Positions 1-6,028 of a DNA stretch of 31,349 nt are shown here, piece after piece. Below the pieces are notes generated by a model that was not told where the DNA came from, searched no databases, and worked only from the letters and a program-made list of their open reading frames with translations. Every line of letters starts with the position of its first letter. The stretch's first letter is position 1. Origin of the DNA: Phascolarctobacterium sp. (GTDB lineage: Bacteria; Bacillota; Negativicutes; Acidaminococcales; Acidaminococcaceae). The stretch covers positions 1-31,349 of the forward strand of contig SFCN01000019.1 of assembly GCA_004558595.1 (NCBI GenBank), written 5' to 3'. A program made the position numbers and the translations under genes.

Positions 1-1245
1 CAAGGCATTTATCAGCTTTTAGAAAAAGAAGCCAATAAAAACACCCTTGTTGCTCGTGAGGGGCAGGACATTTTTGCTCTGTGCTTCTTAGAAAGCTCCA
101 AGGAAAAGGTTGTAACAGTCATCCAGCGTTTAACCGAAGTCATTCAAAAGCTTCCCCAGGAGGTAATTCAGGAAAATGCCATGCAGCTGCGCCCCTTCTT
201 TGGGATATATTGCTTTGATGATTTAGCTACTAAGGATGTCCGTACAACCCAAAGGCTTAATAATAATTTTCAAGCAGTAAGTCTGGCCTCTTCCGGCATT
301 CCCAATGCCCCCATTGGTCGTGAGGAGCTGCTTGAACGGTTTGATATGGCCTTAGTACTAGCTGTGGAGGCCAGACGCTCCTTAAAGCAGCACAGCAATT
401 TAGCAACCACCATCAACTATGCTTTTTATGACGATGATAATCGAGCTGCTGCCAAGGAAAAGCAGGAGATAGTGGACGATATAGACGATGCTCTTGCCAA
501 TAAGCGCTATGTTTTGTTTTATCAGCCCCGCTTTTCTACAACCACAGGAAAAATCGTTGCCGCCGAAGCCTTGGTGCGGCTTATTAAGAAGAATGGCGAT
601 ATTACCGACCCCATACCTCCCAGCAAATTCATTAGCCTTTTTGAAAACAACGGCCTGATTGCTCGCCTAGATGAATATGTATTCAAAATGGTTTGTGCTC
701 AGCAAAAGCAGTGGCTGGAAAAGGGTCTTGCCATTGTGCCTATTTCCGTTAATCTATCCCAGGCCAGCTTATTAAACATGGAGATAGTAAAAAAATATGC
801 CCAATATAGGGATAGCGCTCATATTCCTCCTCAATCCGTGGATTTGGAAATTACAGAAGGCGCAACAGCCTTAAATATAGATCTAAAGCTGCTTATTGAA
901 AAATTTCATGAGCACGGCTTTGAGATCTTTTTGGATGATTTCGGCACCGGCTACTCCTCTCTGTCCACCTTGAATACCATGCCCTTTGACAGAGTAAAGC
1001 TGGATAAAAGCCTCATCGACTATATCAAAACCGATAAGGGTCTCTTCTTAATTGATAAAATCATCGAGTTTTCTCGTAAATACAAGATGCAGATTACGGC
1101 TGAGGGCGTGGAAGATGCAGAGCAAGCTGCTATTTTAAAGAGCAAGCTCCATGAGAATGATCCTTTCCCCCGAGTTGATGATATCCAAGGCTATTATTAT
1201 GCTCGTCCCGTGCCACAAGATGTATTTGAAAAGCTGCTGCAATAG
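1..1245 (+). CDS. GGDEF/EAL-domain cyclic-di-GMP phosphodiesterase, 5'-truncated by the window edge
   Basis: The frame is open from base 1, so this is the 3' part of a longer gene; 414 residues are visible. The first ~60 residues are the end of a GGDEF domain whose signature reads REGQDIF (visible residues 19-25) instead of GGDEF, so diguanylate cyclase activity is unlikely. The EAL domain follows: EAL at bases 565-573 (AEALVRL), then SVNLS, EITE, DDFGTGYSSL, LDKSLID, AEGVED and IQGYYYARP. The acidic, Asn, Lys and Gln residues usually needed for metal binding and c-di-GMP hydrolysis are therefore present. Inferred role: hydrolysis of cyclic-di-GMP to pGpG, with the degenerate GGDEF possibly acting as a GTP sensor. 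Any N-terminal sensory or membrane part lies outside the window. Family call is firm; activity is inferred from motifs. Confidence 0.93.
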   Translation, partial: QGIYQLLEKEANKNTLVAREGQDIFALCFLESSKEKVVTVIQRLTEVIQKLPQEVIQENAMQLRPFFGIYCFDDLATKDVRTTQRLNNNFQAVSLASSGIPNAPIGREELLERFDMALVLAVEARRSLKQHSNLATTINYAFYDDDNRAAAKEKQEIVDDIDDALANKRYVLFYQPRFSTTTGKIVAAEALVRLIKKNGDITDPIPPSKFISLFENNGLIARLDEYVFKMVCAQQKQWLEKGLAIVPISVNLSQASLLNMEIVKKYAQYRDSAHIPPQSVDLEITEGATALNIDLKLLIEKFHEHGFEIFLDDFGTGYSSLSTLNTMPFDRVKLDKSLIDYIKTDKGLFLIDKIIEFSRKYKMQITAEGVEDAEQAAILKSKLHENDPFPRVDDIQGYYYARPVPQDVFEKLLQ

Positions 1246-1254
1246 GCGCAAAAA

Positions 1255-1290
1255 AAGCCGCTCTCTGCAAGGCCGGAGAGCGGCTTAAAT
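1255..1290. terminator. Bidirectional intrinsic terminator between convergent genes
   Basis: An 11-bp perfect stem (AAGCCGCTCTC at 1255-1265 with GAGAGCGGCTT at 1276-1286) has a 10-nt loop. It is flanked by an A-run on the left and AAATTTT on the right. It lies between the stops of the EAL gene (+) and the antiporter gene (-), so it can end transcription from both sides. Confidence 0.85.
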
Positions 1291-1299
1291 TTTAACTTA

Positions 1300-2808
1300 T
1301 CAGCCCACATGCTTGCGGTCGTAGTAATTCCAACCGAAGATTACTACGAGGAGCAGGCCCACGGAAATAGCAGTGCTAATAGCGGAGCCGGTAATACCAG
1401 CGATAATAAAGCCGATAAAGGCGAGCACGCCGTTAATGGAAGCATAGGGCAGCTGTGTGCGCACATGGTCCACCAGATTACATTCCGCGCCCATGGAGGA
1501 TAGAATCGTAGTATCGCTCAAGGGAGAGCAATGGTCACCGAAAAGGCCGCCGCTAAGCACTGCGCCTAAGCAAATAGCGTAGGAAATACCAAAGGCATGG
1601 CCCATGGGAATAGCTAGGGGCATGAGCATAGCAAAGGTACCCCAGGAGCTACCGGTGGAGAAGGAGATTACTGCACCGAAAAGGAAGATGCAAGCAGGAA
1701 TCAAAATAGGCGTAAAATTAATGCTTTGCAAAATAGCAATAATGTATTTGGCAGTGCCCAGCTTGCTGATCATAGCGCTCAAGGACCAGGCCAGAAGCAG
1801 GATAATGGCCACCTCGGTCATATTGACCATGCCCTTAACATAGATGCTAAAGGTTTCTTTGGGCTTTTTAACCTTGAAGCAGTAAATCATCACCATCAGT
1901 AGCACGCCTGCCAGGAAATAGCCGGTGGTCAGCGCTACGCGGAAGGCATTGCCGGGAATTTTGGCGAAGGGAAAGCCCAAGGGAGAAAGGTCGATAATCA
2001 AGGTCGCAAATACTGCCAGGATGGGCAGGATAAGCATAAAAGGATTGGAATTACCCAAGGAATAGCCATCTTCATCCACAGGAGCGACGTAATTGTCCTC
2101 CATTTCTTCAGGAATGGGCTTGTCCACCATAGCATCCTCCGCTGCCTTCATAGCCGCAAAATCCTTTTTGGTAATGGCAATCAAGGGAATCATGATTACA
2201 GCCAGAATAGTGTAGATTTGGAAGGGAATGGCTTGCATAAAGGTTTCGTAGTCAGAAGCGTTGACCTGAAGATTTTTGAACTGCGCTTCTACCAAGCCCA
2301 TAATATATACGCCCCAGCCGATAAAGGGAATGAGCACGGCAACTGGAGAAGAAGTGGAGTCCAACACCCAGGCCAGCTTTTCTCGAGAAAGCTTCAGCTT
2401 GTCAAAAAGAGGACGGAAGACAGGACCAACCAAAAGAGCTGTACCTAAGTCAGTGAAGAAAATAACCACACCGCCCAGCCAGCAGCCCAGCTGTGCCTTT
2501 AAGGGAGTATCCACAACCTTATGCACGTATTTAGCGAAGGACTGAGCACCGCCGCCGTTTTCCAGCAGCTTAATAAAGCCGCCAATGAATAGAATTAACA
2601 CGATATTGCCCGCATTATAGCTATCCATAACCTGTTTGAAGAAATAATCACCAATCAAAGCTTTAGAGGCTAAGAAGGGATTGCCATGACACAATAAGAG
2701 CACGCCGGTCAGGCAACCACAAAACAGCGAGAAGATAACATTTTTGGTCTTAATCGCCAAGCCAATAGCGATTAAGGACGGGAGCAAACTGAGAACACCA
2801 AAATCCAT
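1300..2808 (-). CDS. NhaC-family Na+/H+ antiporter
   Basis: A 502-residue polytopic inner-membrane protein with about eleven hydrophobic segments. The conserved family blocks are visible: TDLGTALLVGPVFRP, DSTSSPVAVLIPFIGWG, SSWGTFAMLMPLAIP and FGDHCSPLSDTTILSS, followed by DHVRTQLPYA. The length is usual for NhaC-type (PF03553) antiporters, which exchange Na+ for H+; some relatives such as MleN couple Na+/H+ to malate/lactate exchange, so the substrate is not certain. A GTG at 2817 extends the frame by three codons, but GAGGTG of the ribosome binding site overlaps it, so I chose the ATG at 2808. Monocistronic: its own promoter upstream and a terminator shared with the converging EAL gene downstream. 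Confidence 0.93.
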   Translation of the reverse strand: MDFGVLSLLPSLIAIGLAIKTKNVIFSLFCGCLTGVLLLCHGNPFLASKALIGDYFFKQVMDSYNAGNIVLILFIGGFIKLLENGGGAQSFAKYVHKVVDTPLKAQLGCWLGGVVIFFTDLGTALLVGPVFRPLFDKLKLSREKLAWVLDSTSSPVAVLIPFIGWGVYIMGLVEAQFKNLQVNASDYETFMQAIPFQIYTILAVIMIPLIAITKKDFAAMKAAEDAMVDKPIPEEMEDNYVAPVDEDGYSLGNSNPFMLILPILAVFATLIIDLSPLGFPFAKIPGNAFRVALTTGYFLAGVLLMVMIYCFKVKKPKETFSIYVKGMVNMTEVAIILLLAWSLSAMISKLGTAKYIIAILQSINFTPILIPACIFLFGAVISFSTGSSWGTFAMLMPLAIPMGHAFGISYAICLGAVLSGGLFGDHCSPLSDTTILSSMGAECNLVDHVRTQLPYASINGVLAFIGFIIAGITGSAISTAISVGLLLVVIFGWNYYDRKHVG

Positions 2809-2841
2809 ACTAAACACCTCGGGTATATTAATAATAGGGAT

Positions 2842-2871
2842 ATTTTAGCATAAATATACTGCCTGTGACAA
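2842..2871 (-). promoter_or_regulatory. Sigma-70-type promoter for the NhaC antiporter
   Basis: Read on the minus strand: TTGTCA (2871-2866), an 18-nt spacer, then TAAAAT (2847-2842), about 33 nt before the chosen ATG. Confidence 0.6.
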
Positions 2872-2977
2872 GCTAAATGGACATTTTTGCATATAAATGT
2901 TATTTTCTTACATTTCATACAACAATACGTTAAGTTTTTAACAAAGGTACGCATAAAGTATACATGCCTTCTAGGTA

Positions 2978-3006
2978 TTGAGCAGTATCACAGAATGTGC
3001 TAGAAT
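2978..3006 (+). promoter_or_regulatory. Sigma-70-type promoter for the ttcA-like operon
   Basis: TTGAGC (2978-2983), a 17-nt spacer, TAGAAT (3001-3006). The start codon follows at 3035 with AAAGGAGG at 3022-3029. The -35 hexamer contains a TTG that could be mistaken for an upstream start codon. Confidence 0.7.
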
Positions 3007-3034
3007 AAGCATAGATCGCAAAAAGGAGGCAACT

Positions 3035-3838
3035 ATGCCTAAAAATATACCCTTTGTGCCCGCCGATGATTTGAGCAAGCTGTGGCGAGCCATCATAGAA
3101 TTTGATATGCTTGCTTCCGGGGACCGCATTTTGGTAGGCTTAAGCGGCGGCAAGGACAGCATGCTCTTGACGGCCATGCTGGCAGAGATTAAAAAATTCT
3201 CGCCTATTCCATTTGATTTAGCCTGCTACACTGTCAATGCTATGTTCGCACCCAATTTTCCTAAGCAGGAGCTGGTGGATTTTTGCGCTCATTATGGCTT
3301 AGAGCATTACAGCGATGATGTGGACATTATGGCTGCCCACGCTAAAAAGGGCGGCAGTCCCTGCTTCACCTGCGCTTATTTTCGTCGTGCCGCTACTAAT
3401 CGCCGCGCTAAGGAGCTAGGCTTTAACAAGGTGGCGTTGGCCCATCATAACGATGATGCTGTAGAAACCTTCTTTATGAATGTGATGACCAGTGGTCAGC
3501 TGCGCACCTTTTTGCCGGTAACGCCCCTTTCCCGTAGTGGCATCACGGTGCTGCGTCCCTTGCTTTATTATCGAGAACAGGAAATTCGTGATTTAGTGGC
3601 GAAGCTGGGGATCAAGCCCTTGAAAAATCCCTGTCCCTATGATGGTCATACCATGCGTCAGGACGTGAAGGAGCATATTGCTGAGCTCAACGAACGCTAT
3701 CCAGAGGTTTACGACCATTTGCTAGCCGCTATGCGTAGCTCTGATAGGCAGGAGCTTTGGCCTGCCAAGCCTACGGATAAGGAAATGGTAGCTAAATTCC
3801 GAGCCTTTTGGGGACGTAAGAGGGGGCAGCAGTCTTGA
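3035..3838 (+). CDS. ttcA: TtcA-family tRNA 2-thiocytidine biosynthesis protein (PP-loop ATPase)
   Basis: A 267-residue cytoplasmic protein. The PP-loop SGGKDS at residues 37-42 marks the ATP-pyrophosphatase fold that adenylates a tRNA base before sulfur transfer. Cys110 and Cys113 (CFTC) plus Cys200 (NPCP) match in number and order the three cysteines that hold the [4Fe-4S] cluster in characterised TtcA proteins, which make 2-thiocytidine at tRNA position 32. AHHNDDAVETFFMN is the family's conserved middle block. The start is the ATG at 3035, five nt after GGAGG; an in-frame TTG at 2978 lies inside the promoter -35 and is rejected. The stop overlaps the start of the EamA gene. The TtcA family also holds members acting at other tRNA positions, so the exact target is inferred. 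Confidence 0.85.
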   Translation: MPKNIPFVPADDLSKLWRAIIEFDMLASGDRILVGLSGGKDSMLLTAMLAEIKKFSPIPFDLACYTVNAMFAPNFPKQELVDFCAHYGLEHYSDDVDIMAAHAKKGGSPCFTCAYFRRAATNRRAKELGFNKVALAHHNDDAVETFFMNVMTSGQLRTFLPVTPLSRSGITVLRPLLYYREQEIRDLVAKLGIKPLKNPCPYDGHTMRQDVKEHIAELNERYPEVYDHLLAAMRSSDRQELWPAKPTDKEMVAKFRAFWGRKRGQQS

Positions 3839-4704
3839 GAACGCACGCATACCTATACATTATCGGGGCAGCAGCGCTGTGGGGACTGATAGGTCTTTTC
3901 GTTAAAACCATTGCCGCTCAAGGTTTTAGCTCCATGCAAATTGTTGCTTTAAGATCTATGGCTTCAGCAACCTGTATTACGCTGGTGCTGTTGTGGCGAG
4001 GGCTTGGTCAGCTGCGTATCGCCTTGCGGGACATTTGGATGTTCGTTGGCACAGGTATTTTCAGTCTGGTTTTCTTTAATTTTTGCTATTTTAACTGCAT
4101 CCAAAGCAGTAGTCTAGCTGTGGCTGCGCTGCTTTTATACACTGCTCCAGCCTTTGTTATGCTCATGAGCCTTGTGCTTTTCGGTGAAGGCTTTACGGCG
4201 AAAAAAGGCTTGGCGCTTATATGTACCTTTATCGGCTGCGGCTGTGTCACAGGGGCCTTTGAGGGTAGCCTTAACCTTACGCTTAGCGGCCTTCTCTATG
4301 GGCTGGGCAGCGGCTTTGGCTATGCATTGTACAGCATCTTCGGCAAATATGCTGTGCAAAAATATTCTTCTCTGACCATCACGGCCTATACCTTTTATTT
4401 TGCGGTGCTTGCGGCTGTCCCCTTAGCAGGCTTTGATAGTGTAGTTGTAAGCAAAATTAATCTTACGACAATTGGCGGCAGCTTGGGCCTAGGTTTGGTC
4501 TGCGCTGTAATCCCCTATCTCTTGTACACTAAGGGCTTGGAGCAGGTGGAGCCGGGGCAGGCCTCCATCCTCGCCACCATCGAGCCCTTTGTGGCTGCGG
4601 CGGTGGGCATGCTGTGCTTTGCCGAGCCCATGACCATGAGCAAGGCCGTCGGCATGCTGCTCATCTTCTGTTCCATTGTGATTTTGAATATTAGGGAGAA
4701 ATAG
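3835..4704 (+). CDS. EamA-family (DMT superfamily) transporter
   Basis: A 289-residue membrane protein made of two EamA repeats with about ten hydrophobic helices. The first repeat starts at YIIGAAALWGLIGLFVK; the second is around residues 150-285, with GLEQVEPGQASILATIEPF near its end, the typical EamA half-repeat ending. Family members export amino acids, drugs or metabolites; the substrate cannot be read from the sequence. The start is TTG at 3835, sharing four bases (TTGA) with the ttcA-like stop, with AGGGGG eight nt upstream. This indicates translational coupling and one operon. A strong terminator follows at 4748-4797. The functional link to tRNA thiolation is unclear. Confidence 0.88.
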   Translation: MRTHAYLYIIGAAALWGLIGLFVKTIAAQGFSSMQIVALRSMASATCITLVLLWRGLGQLRIALRDIWMFVGTGIFSLVFFNFCYFNCIQSSSLAVAALLLYTAPAFVMLMSLVLFGEGFTAKKGLALICTFIGCGCVTGAFEGSLNLTLSGLLYGLGSGFGYALYSIFGKYAVQKYSSLTITAYTFYFAVLAAVPLAGFDSVVVSKINLTTIGGSLGLGLVCAVIPYLLYTKGLEQVEPGQASILATIEPFVAAAVGMLCFAEPMTMSKAVGMLLIFCSIVILNIREK

Positions 4705-4747
4705 AGCAGCTTAAGTTTAGATAAAATTAAATATTAAGAGATGGATA

Positions 4748-4797
4748 ATAACATAACCCCTCGGCTTGAGTTAAGTCGAGGGGTTATGTTATATTTT
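4748..4797 (+). terminator. Intrinsic terminator after the EamA gene
   Basis: A 16-bp perfect stem (4748-4763 with 4777-4792) centred on AACCCCTCG/CGAGGGGTT. Inside it, CTT/AAG pairing extends the helix to a 5-nt loop. ATTTTAAT follows. The stem is long and nearly self-contained, so it may work in both directions. Confidence 0.8.
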
Positions 4798-4882
4798 AAT
4801 GTTGATTATTTCAATACTTTTAATGATACTACTGCTTTAGCTTTGCCCTAGCACTATTAAGTCAGTCCCAAGGGCCTCTCAC

Positions 4883-4942
4883 AGTTGTAAAAAGTTATAT
4901 AAAGTTGTATAAGAACGAAAAAGTTATATAAACTTATATAAG
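4883..4942 (+). repeat. Phased cluster of five AGTTRTATAA units
   Basis: Units start at 4883, 4893, 4903, 4922 and 4932, giving spacings of 10, 10, 19 and 10 bp. Two 25-bp blocks (4889-4913 and 4918-4942) are imperfect direct repeats 29 bp apart. Each central TTATATAA is palindromic. The near-helical spacing suggests a protein-binding array on one face of the DNA; the function is unknown. Confidence 0.65.
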
Positions 4943-5076
4943 GAGTGCCCAATTGTTGGGTCTAAGCCAGTACAAAAGCAAGATACAACTTCGTATATAT
5001 TATGTGGTTCTGTCTTTTTGTTATTTCAGGTTAACAACTTATCATATTAAGATTATAGATGACATACTAAATTTTC

Positions 5077-5105
5077 TTGAATGCTTTGAAACATATGTGT
5101 ATAAT
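5077..5105 (+). promoter_or_regulatory. Sigma-70-type promoter of the MNT/HEPN pair
   Basis: TTGAAT (5077-5082), a 17-nt spacer, TATAAT (5100-5105), 28 nt before the ATG at 5133. The ribosome binding site GAGGTG (5122-5127) is five nt before that ATG. Confidence 0.75.
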
Positions 5106-5132
5106 TAGATTAATAGGATGTGAGGTGATAAT

Positions 5133-5477
5133 ATGTGCAGTAAAGAAAAGCTAAAAAATGTGACTGATGAAGTAGTAAAGGCACTATTATCAGTTTCGGA
5201 TAATATTGAAAAGATTATTTTGTATGGTTCTCAGGCCCGTGGGGATAACACTCCGGAATCAGATATCGATATACTAGTGATTCTGAATGTAGAAGACTCC
5301 GATATTTATCCAATAAAAAAATTAATGTGGAAGCAAACAAATGATATTAGTCTAGCACAAGACGAAGTGGTTTCGCTGGTTGTCAGCAGCGGTACTGAAT
5401 TTTCGAAAATGAGGAATACTTTGTTTTATCAAAATGTGGCTAGGGATGGAGTGGAGCTATATGGACGAGCAAGCTAA
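5133..5477 (+). CDS. MNT-type nucleotidyltransferase, probable antitoxin
   Basis: A 114-residue protein of the minimal nucleotidyltransferase family. It has the complete GSx10DxD catalytic signature: Gly32-Ser33 in YGSQARGD and Asp44/Asp46 in SDIDILVIL. In characterised MntA-HepT (type VII) systems this enzyme AMPylates a tyrosine of the HEPN toxin to silence it. Here the gene overlaps a HEPN gene by 17 bp and shares its promoter, which fits that role. It is AT-rich compared with the neighbouring genes, consistent with transfer. Other substrates are possible, because MNT/HEPN pairs outside the characterised branch are little studied. Confidence 0.85.
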   Translation: MCSKEKLKNVTDEVVKALLSVSDNIEKIILYGSQARGDNTPESDIDILVILNVEDSDIYPIKKLMWKQTNDISLAQDEVVSLVVSSGTEFSKMRNTLFYQNVARDGVELYGRAS

Positions 5478-5865
5478 AGCTTTATCTAAATATCGTTTAG
5501 AAAAAGCACGACAGCTTTTGCAATCGGCTGATATGCTTATGAACATGACAAAAGACTATAATTCTGTTGTTAATAGGTGCTATTATGCTATTTTTCATAG
5601 CGTGCGTAGTATTCTGGCATTGGAAAGAAAGGATTTTGAGAAGCATTCTGCTGTAATTTCTTATTTTAGACGCATGTATATAAAGACAAATATCATTTCT
5701 GTGGATGCATCTGATATTCTTGGCGAAGCTTTTAACAGTAGAAATGAAAGTGATTACAAAGATTTTTTTGAAGTCTCTAGAGAACAGGCTGAACAGCAAC
5801 TTTGCAATGCAAAAAGGTTTATGGAAATTGTGGAAGTATATTTAAAGTCACAAGGGTTGGAATGA
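5461..5865 (+). CDS. HEPN-domain protein, probable RNase toxin partner
   Basis: A 134-residue all-helical HEPN protein. The typical block NRCYYAIFHSVRSIL gives Arg39 and His46, an Rx6H pair within the Rx4-6H motif of HEPN RNases. The start is the ATG at 5461, four nt after GGAG and nine nt after an earlier GGAG. It overlaps the end of the nucleotidyltransferase gene by 17 bp, so translation is probably coupled; an in-frame ATG at 5434 lies further inside the upstream gene and lacks a better site. Known relatives cleave tRNA or mRNA and are neutralised by the MNT partner. RNase activity is inferred from the motif only. Some COG1895 HEPN proteins may be substrate-binding partners rather than toxins. 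Confidence 0.82.
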   Translation: MDEQAKALSKYRLEKARQLLQSADMLMNMTKDYNSVVNRCYYAIFHSVRSILALERKDFEKHSAVISYFRRMYIKTNIISVDASDILGEAFNSRNESDYKDFFEVSREQAEQQLCNAKRFMEIVEVYLKSQGLE

Positions 5866-5884
5866 GTATTTTGAGTGTTTGTTT

Positions 5885-5909
5885 GCCCCTCGCGCGAGGG
5901 GCTATTTTT
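5885..5909 (+). terminator. Intrinsic terminator after the MNT/HEPN pair
   Basis: GCCCCTCG (5885-5892) pairs with CGAGGGGC (5895-5902), closing on a GCGC tip. TATTTTT follows to 5909. Confidence 0.85.
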
Positions 5910-5910
5910 A

Positions 5911-5919
5911 TGGTATAAT
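5911..5919 (+). promoter_or_regulatory. Extended -10 promoter for pcrA-ligA
   Basis: TG-G-TATAAT is a perfect extended -10 element directly after the preceding terminator. No good -35 is visible. The leader of about 100 nt holds a small hairpin (TAGCTT 5977-5982 with AAGCTA 5988-5993) before the ribosome binding site ACGGAGG at 6011-6017. Confidence 0.55.
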
Positions 5920-6028
5920 AAAGTGCTATAGTAGTGTATAACACCACGAGTATAGAGCGCTTAGGGAGTATCGCTTTAGCTTGCCCGAAGCTAGCGGAGC
6001 GAAAATATAGACGGAGGTTTACTAAAGT

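Larger units (their letters stand above)
4705..5132. other. 428-bp intergenic stretch, AT-rich, no gene seen
   Basis: It contains the EamA terminator, a cluster of AGTTRTATAA units (4883-4942), a small inverted repeat CCCAA-TTG-TTGGG (4948-4960) and the promoter of the MNT/HEPN pair. I see no credible coding frame in the rest. The composition is clearly more AT-rich than the flanking housekeeping genes. Confidence 0.6.

Noticed and set aside
2772..2954. Small minus-strand frame (60 codons) overlapping the antiporter start
   Set aside because: It spans the antiporter promoter and start in another frame, lacks a ribosome binding site, and looks like no known small protein.
4883..4942. CRISPR-like short repeats
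   Set aside because: Units are 10 bp and nearly contiguous, without unique spacers of regular length, and no cas gene is nearby.
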